This document shows positions 38,221 through 49,386 of a stretch of 64,000 nt of DNA, in pieces. The first letter of the stretch is position 1. Every line of letters begins with the position of its first letter. The translations under genes and the position numbers were made by a program. The notes under the pieces were generated by a model that was given only the letters and a program-made list of their open reading frames with translations, had not been told where the DNA came from and did no database searches. This DNA comes from an uncultured Gammaproteobacteria bacterium (GTDB taxonomy: Bacteria; Pseudomonadota; Gammaproteobacteria; PS1; Pseudothioglobaceae), in contig CAJVZH010000002.1 in NCBI GenBank assembly GCA_913020715.1, forward strand, positions 62,001-126,000, written 5' to 3'.

Positions 38221-39045
38221 ATGGCAGTAGTTATTAAAAGAAAACCAACCTCACCCGGCAGACGATTTGTTGTCAGTGTTGTTGACAAAGATTTGCATAA
38301 AGGCAAGCCTTTCGCAGCTTTAACAGAAAGCAAAAACAGAATTAATGGTCGTAACAACCGTGGAAAAATTACCGTTAGACACCGAGGTGGTGGCCATAAA
38401 CAAAGATATCGTGTTATCGACTTTAAACGTAATAAAGATGATATTCCTGCGAAAGTTGAGCGTTTAGAATACGATCCAAACCGTAGTGCAAACATTGCAC
38501 TTGTGCTTTATGCCGATGGTGAAAGACGTTATATTATTGCGCCAAAAGGCTTGAATGCTGGCGATGAAATCATTTCTGGTAACTCAGTAGCTATTCAAAA
38601 AGGTAACACGTTGCCATTGAGCAACATTCCTTTAGGTAGTGTTATTCACTGTGTTGAATTAAAGCCTAAGAAAGGTGCGCAGATAGCAAGAAGTGCAGGT
38701 ACATCAGTACAACTAATTGCCAAAGAGGGTACTTACGTAACACTCAGACTGCGTTCTGGTGAAGTTCGTAAAGTATTGGCTGAGTGTCGTGCAACGATGG
38801 GTGAAGTTTCAAAATCTGAGCACAGCTTAAGAAAATTAGGTAAAGCCGGCGCCACGCGTTGGAGAGGTGTTAGACCAACAGTTCGTGGTGTTGTGATGAA
38901 TCCAGTTGATCACCCACATGGTGGTGGTGAAGGCAAGACTAGTGGTGGTAGACATCCGGTTTCTCCTTGGGGTACACCAACTAAAGGTTACAAAACTCGT
39001 AGTAATAAGCGTACCGATAAGTTAATCGTACGTCGTAGAAAATAA
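38221..39045 (+). CDS. rplB: 50S ribosomal protein L2
   Basis: 274 residues. Near the peptidyl-transferase centre; the essential His region [20 protein letters not shown] is intact. Begins [20 protein letters not shown]. In S10 operon order between rplW and rpsS. Confidence 0.98.
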   Translation: MAVVIKRKPTSPGRRFVVSVVDKDLHKGKPFAALTESKNRINGRNNRGKITVRHRGGGHKQRYRVIDFKRNKDDIPAKVERLEYDPNRSANIALVLYADGERRYIIAPKGLNAGDEIISGNSVAIQKGNTLPLSNIPLGSVIHCVELKPKKGAQIARSAGTSVQLIAKEGTYVTLRLRSGEVRKVLAECRATMGEVSKSEHSLRKLGKAGATRWRGVRPTVRGVVMNPVDHPHGGGEGKTSGGRHPVSPWGTPTKGYKTRSNKRTDKLIVRRRK

Positions 39046-39054
39046 AGGTAAATT

Positions 39055-39324
39055 ATGGCTAGATCACTAAGAAAAGGACCATTTGTAGACGAGCATTTAA
39101 TCCAAAAGGTATTAAAAGCTCAAGACGCGAATGATAAGAAACCAATTAAAACTTGGTCACGTCGCTCTGTCATTGTTCCAGAAATGATTGGGTTAACTAT
39201 TGCCATTCATAATGGACGTGCACATGTGCCCGTTTCGATTAATGAAAATATGATTGGTCATAAATTAGGCGAATTCGCCGTAACACGTACATTTAAAGGT
39301 CACTCTGGTGACCGTAAATCGTAA
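39055..39324 (+). CDS. rpsS: 30S ribosomal protein S19
   Basis: 89 residues. Small-subunit head protein partnering S13. Begins [38 protein letters not shown] near the end is conserved. Confidence 0.98.
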   Translation: MARSLRKGPFVDEHLIQKVLKAQDANDKKPIKTWSRRSVIVPEMIGLTIAIHNGRAHVPVSINENMIGHKLGEFAVTRTFKGHSGDRKS

Positions 39325-39334
39325 TTAGGTTTTG

Positions 39335-39670
39335 ATGATGAAAGAAGTTAAAGCAATTCATAAGTACGCAAAAATTTCTCCTTTTAAGGCGAGATTGATT
39401 GCAGATCAAATTCGTAATAAGCCCGTTGATGAGGCTTTGAACATCTTGTCATTTAGCAACAAGAAGGCGGCTGTCTTAGTAAAGAAAATTCTAAGCTCTG
39501 CCATTTCTAATGCTGAACATAATGATGGTTTAGACATTGATGAATTAAAAGTAAGTAGTGTTTTCGTAAATGCAGGTTCTACGATGAAGAGAATTCGTCC
39601 TAGAGCTAAAGGTAGAGCGAATCGTATTTTAAAAAGAACTAGCCACATTACAGTTGGCGTAAGCGAGTAA
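39335..39670 (+). CDS. rplV: 50S ribosomal protein L22
   Basis: About 111 residues. Tunnel-lining protein; its beta-hairpin [21 protein letters not shown] is present. Start is ambiguous: in-frame TTG 39332, ATG 39335 and ATG 39338 stand in a row, with AGG at 39327-39329; either ATG has acceptable spacing, and 39338 gives 110 residues as in E. coli. Confidence 0.95.
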   Translation: MMKEVKAIHKYAKISPFKARLIADQIRNKPVDEALNILSFSNKKAAVLVKKILSSAISNAEHNDGLDIDELKVSSVFVNAGSTMKRIRPRAKGRANRILKRTSHITVGVSE

Positions 39671-39675
39671 TCAGT

Positions 39676-40368
39676 ATGGGTCAAAAAGTAAATCCAAAAG
39701 GTATTAGATTAGGAATCGTAAAAGATTGGGATTCTAAGTGGTATGCAAATAGCACAGATTATCCTAAGTTTCTATTATCTGACATTGAAGTTAGAGACTT
39801 CCTGTTTAAAGAGTTAGCCTCAGCATCCGTTAGTCGTATCGCAATCGAGCGTTTATCAAACACAGCTAAGGTGATCATTCACACAGCGCGTCCAGGTATC
39901 GTTATCGGTAAAAAAGGTGCGGACATTGAGCGTTTAAAAGCGATTGTCTCTGCCAAGATGGGCATTCCTGTACATATTAGTATTGAAGAAATTAAAAAAC
40001 CTGAACTTGACGCACGTCTTGTTGCAGAAAACATTGCACAACAGCTTGAAAAGCGTGTGATGTACCGTCGCGCTGTTAAGCGTGTATTAGGTAACGCAAC
40101 TCGTATCGGCGCACTCGGCATTAAGGTTATGGTAAGTGGTCGTTTGAATGGTGCAGAAATCGCCCGTTCAGAATGGTACCGTGAAGGCCGTGTTCCATTA
40201 CACACTTTCCGTGCTGATGTCGATTACTCTTCATACCGCGCTAATACGCAATACGGTGTTATTGGTATTAAGGTGTGGATTTTCAAAGGTGAAATTCTTG
40301 ACCACAAAAAAGGCACAATCGAAGAAGTGTCAAAGCGTGGTGCAGGCAAACAATTAGGCAAGAAGTAA
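39676..40368 (+). CDS. rpsC: 30S ribosomal protein S3
   Basis: 230 residues. KH-domain protein at the mRNA entry channel, with the KH loop [13 protein letters not shown]. Begins [20 protein letters not shown]. Starts 5 bases after rplV. Confidence 0.98.
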   Translation: MGQKVNPKGIRLGIVKDWDSKWYANSTDYPKFLLSDIEVRDFLFKELASASVSRIAIERLSNTAKVIIHTARPGIVIGKKGADIERLKAIVSAKMGIPVHISIEEIKKPELDARLVAENIAQQLEKRVMYRRAVKRVLGNATRIGALGIKVMVSGRLNGAEIARSEWYREGRVPLHTFRADVDYSSYRANTQYGVIGIKVWIFKGEILDHKKGTIEEVSKRGAGKQLGKK

Positions 40369-40380
40369 AGGAATTTAGAG

Positions 40381-40791
40381 ATGTTACAACCTAAACGTAC
40401 AAAATTTAGAAAGGCTATGAAGGGTCGCAATCGCGGCTTGGCAACTGGCTGCAATGTGAGCTTTGGTGAGATCGGCTTACAAGCAACTGGCAGATGTCGT
40501 ATGACTGCTAGGCAAATTGAAGCTGCTCGTCGTGCAATGACACGACACGTTAAGCGACAAGGAAAAATTTGGATTCGTGTCTTCCCAGACAAGCCAATTA
40601 CTAAAAAACCATTAGAAGTTCGAATGGGTAAAGGTAAAGGTTCTGTTGAGTACTGGGTTGCACAAATTAAGCCTGGTCAAATGTTATTTGAAATGCAAGG
40701 TGTTGATGAAAATGTTGCAAGAGAGGCTTTTCAGCTGGCTGCATCAAAACTTCCAGTAAGCACAACAATCATTAAACGGACGGTAATGTAA
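40381..40791 (+). CDS. rplP: 50S ribosomal protein L16
   Basis: 136 residues, as in E. coli. Begins [19 protein letters not shown]. The arginine hydroxylated by YcfD in relatives lies in [19 protein letters not shown]. Stop shares a base with the rpmC start. Confidence 0.98.
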   Translation: MLQPKRTKFRKAMKGRNRGLATGCNVSFGEIGLQATGRCRMTARQIEAARRAMTRHVKRQGKIWIRVFPDKPITKKPLEVRMGKGKGSVEYWVAQIKPGQMLFEMQGVDENVAREAFQLAASKLPVSTTIIKRTVM

Positions 40792-40979
40792 TGGATGTTA
40801 AAGAATTAAGAGAGCAAGACGTTACTCAGTTAAACGAGACGTTGATGGCATTATTAAAAGAGCACTTTGAATTGCGTATGCAGCATCGTTCTCAGCAGTT
40901 AACTGATGCGACAAAGCTTGGCAAAACAAAAAGATCCATTGCCCAAATTAAAACAATTATTAACGAGAAGCAATCATGA
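40791..40979 (+). CDS. rpmC: 50S ribosomal protein L29
   Basis: 62 residues, helical hairpin beside L23 at the tunnel exit. [19 protein letters not shown] start; [12 protein letters not shown] near the end. Overlaps rpsQ by 4 bases. Confidence 0.97.
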   Translation: MDVKELREQDVTQLNETLMALLKEHFELRMQHRSQQLTDATKLGKTKRSIAQIKTIINEKQS

Positions 40980-41245
40980 GCGAGTCTAATTCTGTAGAAA
41001 GAGTACTAACAGGCACAGTAGTAAGTGCTGGCCGTGATAAGACAATTGCTGTCTTGGTTGAGCGTAAAGTGCGTCACCCAATTTATAAAAAATACATCAA
41101 GCGCAGCACTAAAGTGCACGCACATGATGAAAAGAATGAGTGCGGTTTAGGTGATGTTGTACGCGTTGCTGAATCAAAGCCATTTTCAAAGACCAAAAAT
41201 TGGGCTTTGTTAGAAATTGTTGAAAAATCAGTAAGTATTGATTAA
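40976..41245 (+). CDS. rpsQ: 30S ribosomal protein S17
   Basis: 89 residues, OB-fold 16S rRNA binder. [20 protein letters not shown] and [19 protein letters not shown] conserved. Last gene of the classical S10 operon; 25 bases separate it from rplN, with no terminator, so S10 and spc operons are probably one transcript. Confidence 0.98.
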   Translation: MSESNSVERVLTGTVVSAGRDKTIAVLVERKVRHPIYKKYIKRSTKVHAHDEKNECGLGDVVRVAESKPFSKTKNWALLEIVEKSVSID

Positions 41246-41270
41246 TTAATCGAATTGTAGAGAGAAGAAA

Positions 41271-41639
41271 ATGATTCAAATGCAAACAAGAGTTCATGTT
41301 GCGGATAACAGCGGTGGTGTTAAAGCAATGTGTATCAAAGTTTTAGGTGGCTCTAAGCGTCGCTACGCCAATATTGGTGATGTTATTAAGGTGAGTATTA
41401 AAGAAGCTTCACCACGTGGCAAAGTTAAAAAAGGTGATGTTTACGACGCGGTTGTTGTTCGTACGGCACACGGTGTTCGTCGTCCAGACGGCTCTAAGAT
41501 CCGTTTTGATAACAATGCTATTGTCTTGCTTAACTCAAAGCTTGAGCCAATCGGCACACGTATTTTTGGCCCGGTTACTCGTGAGCTTAGAAGCTCGCAG
41601 TTTATGAAAATTGTTTCACTTGCTCCAGAGGTGCTGTAA
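41271..41639 (+). CDS. rplN: 50S ribosomal protein L14
   Basis: 122 residues. Subunit-interface protein. [27 protein letters not shown] start and the C-terminal [19 protein letters not shown]. First gene of the spc group; stop overlaps the rplX ATG by one base. Confidence 0.98.
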   Translation: MIQMQTRVHVADNSGGVKAMCIKVLGGSKRRYANIGDVIKVSIKEASPRGKVKKGDVYDAVVVRTAHGVRRPDGSKIRFDNNAIVLLNSKLEPIGTRIFGPVTRELRSSQFMKIVSLAPEVL

Positions 41640-41950
41640 TGAACAAGATTAAACAAAATGATGAAGTGATTATTATTGCTGGTAAGGATAAAGGCTCTAT
41701 TGGCACAGTTACTAAAGTCCTTGAATCTAAAGTAATTGTTGAGGGTTTAAACCTTGCTAAAAAACATGTACGTCCTAACCCACAAGCCGGCATAACTGGT
41801 GGTATTGAGCCTAAAGAAATGCCTTTAAGTATTTCTAATGTAGCAATCTACAACTCAGAAACACAAAAAGCGGATCGTGTTGGTGTTAGAACCAATGCAG
41901 ATGGCGTTAAAGAAAGATTTTTCAAGTCAAGCGGTGAAGCGCTAGCTTAA
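41639..41950 (+). CDS. rplX: 50S ribosomal protein L24
   Basis: 103 residues. Early assembly protein with KOW motif ([20 protein letters not shown]) and the [12 protein letters not shown] segment. Confidence 0.97.
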   Translation: MNKIKQNDEVIIIAGKDKGSIGTVTKVLESKVIVEGLNLAKKHVRPNPQAGITGGIEPKEMPLSISNVAIYNSETQKADRVGVRTNADGVKERFFKSSGEALA

Positions 41951-41972
41951 TTTATTAAAAGATAGGTGAGAA

Positions 41973-42518
41973 GTGTCTAGATTACAAGAACAATACAAAA
42001 ACGAAATTTTGCCAAAATTACAGGCTGACCTTGGGGTAACAAATCCTATGTCTGTCCCTAAGATTGAAAAAATTACCATTAATATGGGTCTCGGCTCAGC
42101 TTTAGGTGACAAGAAAGTACTTGAAAGCGCAATCGAAGAATTAGGTTTAATTTCTTCGCAAAAGCCAATGACTTGTCTTGCGCGTAAATCAGTGGCGAGC
42201 TTCAAACTTAGAGAAGGTAACGCAATTGGTTGTAAAGTAACTTTGCGTAAAGAAAGAATGTACGAATTCCTTGACCGGTTAGTGAATATTGCTATTCCGC
42301 GTATTAGGGACTTCCGTGGTTTAAACGAGAAATCATTTGATGGTCGTGGTAACTACAACATGGGTCTTACAGAGCAAATTGTATTCCCAGAAATTGATTT
42401 CGAAAAAGTAACAAGAGTGCGTGGTATGGATATTGCTATCACTACGACTGCACAAAGTGATGATGATGCTAAGAAACTATTAGCGATGTTTAATTTCCCA
42501 TTCAAGGATAAAGGATAA
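41973..42518 (+). CDS. rplE: 50S ribosomal protein L5
   Basis: 181 residues from a GTG start ([16 protein letters not shown]) preceded by AGGTGAGAA. Binds 5S rRNA and contacts P-site t[18 protein letters not shown] and the C-terminal MFNFPFK are conserved. Confidence 0.98.
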   Translation: MSRLQEQYKNEILPKLQADLGVTNPMSVPKIEKITINMGLGSALGDKKVLESAIEELGLISSQKPMTCLARKSVASFKLREGNAIGCKVTLRKERMYEFLDRLVNIAIPRIRDFRGLNEKSFDGRGNYNMGLTEQIVFPEIDFEKVTRVRGMDIAITTTAQSDDDAKKLLAMFNFPFKDKG

Positions 42519-42522
42519 CACG

Positions 42523-42828
42523 ATGGCTAAAAAGTCTATGATACATAGAGACGTTAAACGCTCAAAATTGGTAGCTAAATACCAAGAAAAGCGTGCGGCG
42601 TTAAAGAAAATTATTAAGAGTATTCACTCTTCAGATGAAGAGCGTTTTCAAGCAGTGATTAAACTACAAACACTGCCAAGAGACTCTTCACCGTCTCGTC
42701 AGCGTAGTCGCTGCGGACTGTCTGGTCGACCGCACGGTTTCTATCGTAAATTTGGTTTGGCCAAAAATCAATTGAGAGACCGCACCATGAATGGTGAAGT
42801 CCCTGGTTTATCTAAAGCAAGTTGGTAG
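42523..42828 (+). CDS. rpsN: 30S ribosomal protein S14
   Basis: 101 residues, the zinc-free long form as in E. coli (no CxxC pair). Conserved C-terminal [21 protein letters not shown]. Four bases after rplE. Confidence 0.98.
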   Translation: MAKKSMIHRDVKRSKLVAKYQEKRAALKKIIKSIHSSDEERFQAVIKLQTLPRDSSPSRQRSRCGLSGRPHGFYRKFGLAKNQLRDRTMNGEVPGLSKASW

Positions 42829-42838
42829 GAGAAATAAT

Positions 42839-43237
42839 ATGAGTATGTCTGATCCAATTTCTGATATGTTGACACGCATTCGCAATGCGCATGCAGTAAA
42901 GAAAGCAACAGTATCTATGCCAGCTGCAAAATTAAAGTCTGCCATTGCAACTGTATTGCAAGATGAAGGTTACATTTCTTCATTTGCCGTAGAAGGTGAT
43001 ACTGCAGCAACTAAAACATTAACGCTTACTTTAAAGTATTTTGATGATAAGCCTGTTATTGATTCTTTAGCTAGAATTTCTAAACCAAGTCTACGTGTGT
43101 ATGTCGGTAAAAATGATATTCCAAGCGTTATGAATGGCCTGGGTATCGTTATTATTTCAACACCAAACGGCGTTATGACTGGCCAATCGGCTAAAGCTCA
43201 GAGCGTTGGTGGCGAAGTATTGTGCAGTATTTGTTAA
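42839..43237 (+). CDS. rpsH: 30S ribosomal protein S8
   Basis: 132 residues from ATG 42839 ([17 protein letters not shown]), preceded by AGGAG; a longer reading from 42791 lies inside rpsN and is rejected. In E. coli S8 represses the spc operon by binding the rplE leader. C-terminal GGEVLCSIC is conserved. Confidence 0.97.
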   Translation: MSMSDPISDMLTRIRNAHAVKKATVSMPAAKLKSAIATVLQDEGYISSFAVEGDTAATKTLTLTLKYFDDKPVIDSLARISKPSLRVYVGKNDIPSVMNGLGIVIISTPNGVMTGQSAKAQSVGGEVLCSIC

Positions 43238-43250
43238 TAGGGAGATAAGT

Positions 43251-43796
43251 ATGTCAAGAGTCGCAAAATCACCTATCACAATACCTTCGGGCGTTGAAGT
43301 GTCACAAAATGCTGACGTTTTAACCGTTAAAGGCAAGTTAGGCGAAATGAGCATGAGTGTTCATTCAAGTGTTGTTATTAGTAATAGTGATAATGTATTA
43401 ACTTTTGCCACGGCAGAAGTGAGTAAAAAAGAAACTAAAGGCGCATGGGCTCAAGCAGGTACTGCAAGAGCAAACACTGCGAACTTAATTCAGGGCGTTT
43501 CGCAAGGCTGGGAAAAGAAACTATCACTGATCGGTGTTGGTTACCGTGCAAAAGCAGCAGGTAAAGTTTTAAATCTTACTTTGGGCTTTTCACATCCAGT
43601 TAACTACACGTTGCCTGAAGGTATTACTGCTGAGACACCTTCACAAACTGAAGTGATTGTTAAAGGTATCGATAAGCAAAAAGTTGGACAAGCTGCTGCA
43701 GAAATCAGAGCGTTCCGTCCGCCGGAGCCTTATAAAGGCAAAGGTGTTCGCTACACTGACGAGCAAGTTGTTCGTAAAGACGCTAAGAAGAAATAA
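43251..43796 (+). CDS. rplF: 50S ribosomal protein L6
   Basis: 181 residues from ATG 43251 ([17 protein letters not shown]) after GGGAG; upstream in-frame GTG 43206 falls inside rpsH and is not used. Contains the duplicated L6 fold and the [11 protein letters not shown] signature near the C-terminus. Confidence 0.97.
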   Translation: MSRVAKSPITIPSGVEVSQNADVLTVKGKLGEMSMSVHSSVVISNSDNVLTFATAEVSKKETKGAWAQAGTARANTANLIQGVSQGWEKKLSLIGVGYRAKAAGKVLNLTLGFSHPVNYTLPEGITAETPSQTEVIVKGIDKQKVGQAAAEIRAFRPPEPYKGKGVRYTDEQVVRKDAKKK

Positions 43797-43814
43797 TTGA
43801 TTAAGGGTATTTAG

Positions 43815-44162
43815 ATGAAACTTTCTAAAAAACAAGCTCGCTTAAGAAGAGCAACTAAATTTAGAGCAAAACATGCCGAGAAAGGTGTAGAGCGTTTATG
43901 CATTTACAAATCTTCACAGCATATCTACGCGCAGATTATTAGTGGCTGCGGCACGAAGACTTTGGCTTCTGCTTCCTCCATTACTGCTAAGATGAAAAAT
44001 GGCGGCAATGTTGAAGCGGCTACTAAAATTGGCAATTTAATTGCAAAGGCAGCTTTGAAAGCTAAGGTTTCTAAAGTTGCATTTGATCGTTCAGGTTTTA
44101 AATATCATGGTCGCGTTAAAGCCCTTGCTGATGCAGCAAGAGATGGCGGACTTGATTTTTAA
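43815..44162 (+). CDS. rplR: 50S ribosomal protein L18
   Basis: 115 residues. 5S rRNA binder with a basic N-terminus ([18 protein letters not shown]) and the [20 protein letters not shown] signature. Confidence 0.98.
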   Translation: MKLSKKQARLRRATKFRAKHAEKGVERLCIYKSSQHIYAQIISGCGTKTLASASSITAKMKNGGNVEAATKIGNLIAKAALKAKVSKVAFDRSGFKYHGRVKALADAARDGGLDF

Positions 44163-44189
44163 TAAATAGTATTTATACAGGTTAATACA

Positions 44190-44708
44190 ATGGCTGAAAA
44201 TAATAGAAAAAATTATAACGAAGAAAGTGAATTCATTGAAAAATTGGTGAACATTCGTCGTGTTGTTAAAGTAGTAAAGGGCGGTCGAATCTTCGGTTTT
44301 TCTGCTTTAGTTGTTGTTGGTGACGGTAACGGTAAAATTGGTTACGGTACGGGCAAAGCACGTGAAGTGCCTGCCGCAATCCAAAAAGCAATGGACAAAG
44401 CAAGAAAGACTATGAAGTCTGTTCCTCTAGTGAACGGCACACTTCATTACCCAATTACTTCATGTGTTGGTGCTGCTAAAGTTTACATGCAGCCAGCTTC
44501 TGATGGTACAGGTGTGATTGCTGGTGGCCCAATGCGTAGTGTTTTAGAAGCTGTGGGTGTACACAACATCTTGGCTAAATGCAATGGCACACGTAATCCA
44601 ATTAGTGTTGTGAGAGCAACGATTGAAGGTCTTACTAGTATGTCATCACCTGCAACTGTTGCTGCTAAGCGCGGCAAAACTGTAGAACAAATTACTGGGG
44701 AAGCGTAA
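44190..44708 (+). CDS. rpsE: 30S ribosomal protein S5
   Basis: 172 residues. Double-stranded RNA-binding N-terminal domain ([20 protein letters not shown]) and the [18 protein letters not shown] loop near the decoding site; spectinomycin loop region unremarkable. Its stop overlaps the rpmD ATG. Confidence 0.98.
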   Translation: MAENNRKNYNEESEFIEKLVNIRRVVKVVKGGRIFGFSALVVVGDGNGKIGYGTGKAREVPAAIQKAMDKARKTMKSVPLVNGTLHYPITSCVGAAKVYMQPASDGTGVIAGGPMRSVLEAVGVHNILAKCNGTRNPISVVRATIEGLTSMSSPATVAAKRGKTVEQITGEA

Positions 44709-45001
44709 TGGCTGAAGAAAAAGTAGAGAAAAAAGCAGCACCTAAGAAAGCTGCTGTCGCTAAAAAAGCACCCGCTAAAGCTGCCGCAGCTAAGAAGGCC
44801 CCCGCTAAAAAAGCAGCACCTAAGAAAGCAACAGTACGTGTAACTTTAGTAAAAGGCTTTCATGGTCGCCTTCCTAGACACCGTGCAACAGTGACTGGTC
44901 TTGGCTTAAAGCGTATCAATCACACAGTAGAATTGGAAGACACAGCGTGCGTAAGAGGCATGATTAACAAAGTGTCTTACTTGTTAAAAGTAGAGGATTA
45001 A
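44708..45001 (+). CDS. rpmD: 50S ribosomal protein L30 with Lys/Ala/Pro-rich N-terminal extension
   Basis: 97 residues; the L30 core occupies about 42-97 ([43 protein letters not shown]). Before it lie some 40 residues made almost only of K, A and P in AKKAPAK / APKKA units, like histone H1 or alpha-beta tails. E. coli L30 has 59 residues. No in-frame ATG, GTG or TTG near the core offers a shorter start, and the ATG at 44708 is coupled to the rpsE stop, so the tail appears real. Confidence 0.95.
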   Translation: MAEEKVEKKAAPKKAAVAKKAPAKAAAAKKAPAKKAAPKKATVRVTLVKGFHGRLPRHRATVTGLGLKRINHTVELEDTACVRGMINKVSYLLKVED

Positions 45002-45004
45002 AGA

Positions 45005-45439
45005 ATGAACCTTAATACATTAAAGCCTGCAGAAGGCGAGAAAACCTCAAGAAAACGTGTTGGTCGCGGCATCGGTTCTGGCATGGGCAAAACTTGTGGT
45101 CGTGGCCACAAAGGTCAGAAGTCTCGTTCTGGTGGTATTACTAAAATTGGTTTTGAGGGTGGTCAGATGCCTCTACAGAGAAGATTGCCTAAAGTGGGCT
45201 TCTCTTCACGCGTTTCAAGAATCACTTCGCAAGTTACTTTGTCACAATTAGACAAACTTAGCGAAACAGATATCAATATTGATGTTTTGAAAGAGCACAA
45301 CTTAGTAACTAAGAACATCCTAAGAGTTAAAGTGATGTTATCTGGCGAAATCAATCGCGCAATTAATCTAAGCGGTATCAGAGCAACTAAAGGCGCGACA
45401 GCGGCCATTGAAGCAGCTAAAGGAACTATTAGCGAGTAA
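45005..45439 (+). CDS. rplO: 50S ribosomal protein L15
   Basis: 144 residues, as in E. coli. Glycine/arginine-rich N-terminal half ([20 protein letters not shown]) and [17 protein letters not shown]. Three bases after rpmD. Confidence 0.98.
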   Translation: MNLNTLKPAEGEKTSRKRVGRGIGSGMGKTCGRGHKGQKSRSGGITKIGFEGGQMPLQRRLPKVGFSSRVSRITSQVTLSQLDKLSETDINIDVLKEHNLVTKNILRVKVMLSGEINRAINLSGIRATKGATAAIEAAKGTISE

Positions 45440-45443
45440 TGAA

Positions 45444-46745
45444 ATGAGCCAATCCCGATTAGGACTTAGTGAAGATTTAATAAAACGCATCCTCTATTTA
45501 TTGGGTGCGTTAATCGTTTTCAGACTTGGAACACATATTGTGATTCCATTTATCTCGCAAGACGCATTAGCCTCACTAGTTGAAGATAACAGAACAGGTA
45601 TCCTGGGCATGATGAACATGTTTTCAGGCGGTGCCTTAGAGCGCCTATCGATCTTCACCTTGGGCATCATGCCGTATATCTCTTCATCCATCATCATGAA
45701 CTTGATGACTTCTGTTGTCCCGCATTTTGAGCAACTGAAGAAAGAAGGCGATCGTGGTCGTCGTAAGATTACGCAGTACACTCGTATGGGTACGGTCTTA
45801 TTAGCAGTATTCCAGTCTTATGGTATTTCTATTGCTCTGCAATCTCAATCGGGCGGTGGTTTTGACTTGGTCACCAACCCAGGCCTAACATTTAGCTTTG
45901 TTACCGTTGTGACATTGACAACAGGCACACTATTTTTGATGTGGCTTGGAGAACAAATTAGTGAAAAAGGCATTGGTAACGGTATCTCGATGATTATTTT
46001 CGCAGGTATTGTTTCAGGCTTGCCAGCTTCGTTTGGCAATACGTTGGGCATGCTGGGCACGGGTGAATTAACTGTTTTCGCAGTCGTCGTTATTCTATTA
46101 ATGGCGGTTCTAGTGATGGCTTTCGTGGTCTTTATGGAGCGCGGTCAACGTCGTATTACTGTCAATTACGCCAAGCGACAGCAAGGCCGTAAAATGACGG
46201 GCGGACAAAGCTCTTACTTGCCATTGAAAATCAATATGGCGGGTGTAATTCCACCCATTTTTGCCTCAAGTATTATTCTTTTCCCATCAACATTAGGTAG
46301 CTGGTTTTCACAAACTGATGGCTTGGGTTGGTTGGCAAACGTTACCGCAGCTATCTCGCCAGGACAGCCTCTGTATATTGCTTTTTATGGTACTGCGATT
46401 GTATTCTTTACGTTCTTCTACACGGCATTGACATTTGATGCCAAAGATACAGCTGACAACCTACGCAAATCTGGCGGCTTCATTCCAGGCATTCGTCCAG
46501 GTCAACAATCTGCAGAATATATTGACAGTGTAACGTCAAGACTGACAGCGGTTGGTGCGGTCTATATTACCGCCGTTTGTTTATTGCCAGAATTTCTAAT
46601 TTTGTACTGGAGTGTGCCTTTCTACTTTGGCGGCACCAGTCTTTTAATCATCGTTGTTGTGGTGATGGATTTTATCGCGCAGGCGCAATCTCATATGATG
46701 TCAAATCAATATGAAGGCCTTATGCGCAAAGCGAACTTAAAGTAA
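45444..46745 (+). CDS. secY: Protein translocase subunit SecY
   Basis: 433 residues, ten membrane helices, forming the channel for protein export with SecE and SecG. Start at ATG 45444 ([21 protein letters not shown]), four bases after rplO; an in-frame upstream reading from 45408 lies inside rplO. Landmarks [27 protein letters not shown] and the SecA-contact loop [13 protein letters not shown]. Confidence 0.97.
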   Translation: MSQSRLGLSEDLIKRILYLLGALIVFRLGTHIVIPFISQDALASLVEDNRTGILGMMNMFSGGALERLSIFTLGIMPYISSSIIMNLMTSVVPHFEQLKKEGDRGRRKITQYTRMGTVLLAVFQSYGISIALQSQSGGGFDLVTNPGLTFSFVTVVTLTTGTLFLMWLGEQISEKGIGNGISMIIFAGIVSGLPASFGNTLGMLGTGELTVFAVVVILLMAVLVMAFVVFMERGQRRITVNYAKRQQGRKMTGGQSSYLPLKINMAGVIPPIFASSIILFPSTLGSWFSQTDGLGWLANVTAAISPGQPLYIAFYGTAIVFFTFFYTALTFDAKDTADNLRKSGGFIPGIRPGQQSAEYIDSVTSRLTAVGAVYITAVCLLPEFLILYWSVPFYFGGTSLLIIVVVVMDFIAQAQSHMMSNQYEGLMRKANLK

Positions 46746-46754
46746 GGAAACACT

Positions 46755-46868
46755 ATGAAAGTAAGAGCATCAGTTAAAAAAATGTGTAAAGATTGTAAAA
46801 TTATCAAGCGTCACGGCGTTGTTCGTGTGATTTGTAAAGAGCCTCGTCACAAACAGAGACAAGGATAA
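46755..46868 (+). CDS. rpmJ: 50S ribosomal protein L36
   Basis: A 37-residue protein, [20 protein letters not shown] and ending RHKQRQG. The zinc ligands C11, C14, C27 and H32/33 are kept (CKDC...VICKEPRH), so this is the zinc-binding form. AAGGAA precedes the ATG; 9 bases after secY. Confidence 0.96.
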   Translation: MKVRASVKKMCKDCKIIKRHGVVRVICKEPRHKQRQG

Positions 46869-46873
46869 TTACA

Positions 46874-46902
46874 TTGACAACGATTGATCAACAACGTAAA
46901 AT
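46874..46902 (+). promoter_or_regulatory. Promoter of the alpha operon
   Basis: TTGACA (46874-46879), 17-base spacer, TAAAAT (46897-46902), beginning 5 bases after rpmJ. It gives rpsM its own transcript with a leader of about 70 bases. Confidence 0.75.
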
Positions 46903-46927
46903 TGCACGTTTTTTTCAGTTTAATAAT

Positions 46928-46949
46928 TTGAGTGAAATGAATCACTCAA
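46928..46949 (+). promoter_or_regulatory. Hairpin in the rpsM leader
   Basis: Perfect 8-bp stem TTGAGTGA-AATGAA-TCACTCAA, 32 bases before the rpsM ATG. In E. coli, S4 represses the alpha operon by binding a pseudoknot in this leader; this hairpin is the obvious candidate for such a structure here, but the pseudoknot is not demonstrated. Confidence 0.45.
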
Positions 46950-46981
46950 TAATTGTATTTAAAGGGATATAGGTAGAGTTT

Positions 46982-47335
46982 ATGGCACGTATTGCGGGAA
47001 TCAACATTCCAACACATAAGCATATTGTAATTGGCCTTCAGTCAATTTTCGGTATTGGCGAAACAAGATCAAAACAAATTTGTGACACACTTAAGTTGGA
47101 TCCAACTACTAAAGTTTCTGCATTGACAGAAGGTGAGTTGGAAGAGATTCGTGCTGTGATTGCACAATTTCAGGTTGAAGGTGACTTGCGTCGTGAAGTA
47201 GCAATGAACATCAAGCGTCTGAGAGACTTAGGTTGCTACCGCGGTATTCGCCACAGAAAATCACTGCCTTTACGCGGTCAAAGAACTAAAACCAACGCTA
47301 GAACTCGTAAGGGTCCTCGTCGTTTAATTAAATAA
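46982..47335 (+). CDS. rpsM: 30S ribosomal protein S13
   Basis: 117 residues. Head protein contacting P-site t[22 protein letters not shown] start; C-terminal [17 protein letters not shown]. First gene of the alpha operon, 113 bases after rpmJ. GGTAGAG ribosome site. Confidence 0.98.
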   Translation: MARIAGINIPTHKHIVIGLQSIFGIGETRSKQICDTLKLDPTTKVSALTEGELEEIRAVIAQFQVEGDLRREVAMNIKRLRDLGCYRGIRHRKSLPLRGQRTKTNARTRKGPRRLIK

Positions 47336-47350
47336 TTAGGACAGATAGTT

Positions 47351-47737
47351 ATGGCTAAGGCACAAACACCAAAAAAGAAGTCTAAGAAGATTGTTAGTGA
47401 CGGTATCGCGCATATTCACGCGACGTTTAACAACACAATTGTGATGATCACTGATCGTCACGGCAATGCACTTTGTTGGGCAACTTCAGGCGGCTCAGGT
47501 TTTAGAGGTTCAAGAAAATCAACGCCTTTCGCTGCGCAAGTTGCTGCTGGAAGTTGTGGTGAGAAGGCTCAAGCAATGGGCATGAAAAACCTTGAAGTTC
47601 GTGTTAAAGGTCCTGGTCCAGGTAGAGACTCAGCGATTCGTGGCTTGAACGCACAGGGTTTGAAAATTCAATCAATTACAGATGTGACGCCAATTCCACA
47701 CAATGGCTGTCGTCCTTCTAAGAAACGTAGAGTTTAA
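47351..47737 (+). CDS. rpsK: 30S ribosomal protein S11
   Basis: 128 residues. Platform protein; [19 protein letters not shown] and [16 protein letters not shown] are conserved. The NG in PHNGCR is the site that forms isoaspartate in E. coli. Confidence 0.98.
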   Translation: MAKAQTPKKKSKKIVSDGIAHIHATFNNTIVMITDRHGNALCWATSGGSGFRGSRKSTPFAAQVAAGSCGEKAQAMGMKNLEVRVKGPGPGRDSAIRGLNAQGLKIQSITDVTPIPHNGCRPSKKRRV

Positions 47738-47746
47738 GGATAAATT

Positions 47747-48373
47747 ATGGCAAGATATACGGGTCCTACATGTAAGCTAGCACGTCGTGAAGGCGTTGAC
47801 TTAGAGCTTAAGAGTGGCGTTAGATCGCTTGATTCAAAGTGTAAATTAACACAACTTCCTGGCATGCACGGTGCAACTGCACGTCGTCAGAAAGGCACTG
47901 AGTATGGTTTGCAATTACGTGAAAAACAAAAAGTTAGACGTATTTACGGCATCCTTGAGAAGCAGTTCCGTCTTTACTATCAAAAAGCAAGCTCAAAGAA
48001 AGGCTCAACAGGCGAAAACCTATTGTCATTCCTTGAATGTCGTCTTGATAACGTTGTGTACCGTATGGGTTTCGCTGCTACACGCGCCGAAGCAAGACAA
48101 TTGGTTTCGCACAAGTCAATTAAGGTTAACGGTAAATTAGTGAACATTCCTTCATATCAAGTTAGCGCTAATGACGAGATTTCAATTAGAGAAAAAGCCA
48201 AAAAACAAAGTCGCATCCAACTAGCCGTTGAGCTGTCAGAGCAGCATGGTGCCGTTGAATGGGTTGATGTTGACAACAAAGCGTTAAAAGGTGTTTTCAA
48301 GAATGTTCCGGCACGTGATGATCTTTCATCTGATATTGCAGAGCATTTGATCGTCGAATTGTATTCTAAATAG
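47747..48373 (+). CDS. rpsD: 30S ribosomal protein S4
   Basis: 208 residues. Primary 16S binder with an S4 domain ([23 protein letters not shown]). No zinc cysteines at the N-terminus. Likely autoregulator of this operon by analogy with E. coli. Confidence 0.98.
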   Translation: MARYTGPTCKLARREGVDLELKSGVRSLDSKCKLTQLPGMHGATARRQKGTEYGLQLREKQKVRRIYGILEKQFRLYYQKASSKKGSTGENLLSFLECRLDNVVYRMGFAATRAEARQLVSHKSIKVNGKLVNIPSYQVSANDEISIREKAKKQSRIQLAVELSEQHGAVEWVDVDNKALKGVFKNVPARDDLSSDIAEHLIVELYSK

Positions 48374-48382
48374 GAATTAAGT

Positions 48383-49363
48383 ATGCAAGGTAGTCCAAAA
48401 GATTTTTTAAAGCCAAAATTAATCGATTCAACTGAATTGAACAAAAATGAATATCGTGTTGTTCTTGAGCCGCTTGAGCGTGGTTTTGGACACACACTAG
48501 GCAACGCCCTTAGGAGAACTTTATTGTCTTCTATGGTGGGTTCAGCCGTTACTGAAGTTGCCATTGATGGCGTTATGCACGAATTCTCTTCAATCGAAGG
48601 CGTGCAGGAAGACGTCCTTGATATTCTACTTAACCTGAAAGAGGCTGCAGTATCGCTTAACGCGACTGAAAGTGCGACGGTTGTTATTGAGAAGTCTGGC
48701 CCATGCGAAGTGACTGTTGCTGACATTGAATCTAACGCTACAGATGTTAGTGTTTTCAACCCTGAGAAAGTGATTGCCACGGTGAATGACGGTGGAAAAA
48801 TTAGAATGACTTTGCAGATTGGTACAGGCACGGGCTACGACGTTGCTGTTGCTCGTGATATCGAGGCAGAAACAATCGGCAGCATGCAACTTGATGCAAG
48901 TTTTTCGCCAATTAAACGTGTAAGCTTTAACGTTGAATCAGCGCGAGTTGAGCAAAAAGTAAACTTGGACAGATTAAACATCACAATCGAGACTAACGGT
49001 TCTGTAGGTGCAGAAGAAGCAGTAAAACGTGCTGCGACTATCTTGCAAGACCAGCTATCTTCATTTGTTGAGCTTGAGCCTGTTGAAGAAGAAGAACCAC
49101 AACCTACTTCTGACGACTTCCCGCCTATGTACTTATCAGCGGTAGACGAGTTAGAGTTAACTGTGCGTTCAGCAAACTGCTTGAAAGCTGAGCAAATTTA
49201 CTACATCGGTGACTTGATCCAAAAATCTGAGCCAGATTTATTAAGAACACCAAACTTAGGTCGTAAATCACTTAACGAAATTAAAGAAGTATTAACTGAA
49301 AAAGGATTGGAGCTCGGTACACAAATCGAGAACTGGCCACCAGTTGATCTTATGAGTGAATAA
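48383..49363 (+). CDS. rpoA: RNA polymerase alpha subunit
   Basis: 326 residues. N-terminal dimerisation domain ([24 protein letters not shown]) and C-terminal domain (about 245-326; [37 protein letters not shown]) that contacts UP elements and activators. Acidic linker [16 protein letters not shown]. Confidence 0.98.
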   Translation: MQGSPKDFLKPKLIDSTELNKNEYRVVLEPLERGFGHTLGNALRRTLLSSMVGSAVTEVAIDGVMHEFSSIEGVQEDVLDILLNLKEAAVSLNATESATVVIEKSGPCEVTVADIESNATDVSVFNPEKVIATVNDGGKIRMTLQIGTGTGYDVAVARDIEAETIGSMQLDASFSPIKRVSFNVESARVEQKVNLDRLNITIETNGSVGAEEAVKRAATILQDQLSSFVELEPVEEEEPQPTSDDFPPMYLSAVDELELTVRSANCLKAEQIYYIGDLIQKSEPDLLRTPNLGRKSLNEIKEVLTEKGLELGTQIENWPPVDLMSE

Positions 49364-49386
49364 GACACAAGAAATAGGATAAAGAA

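Noticed and set aside
48157-48831. Minus-strand frame of 224 codons opposite rpsD/rpoA
   Set aside because: A shadow of two highly conserved genes; serine/threonine-rich with no recognisable domain.
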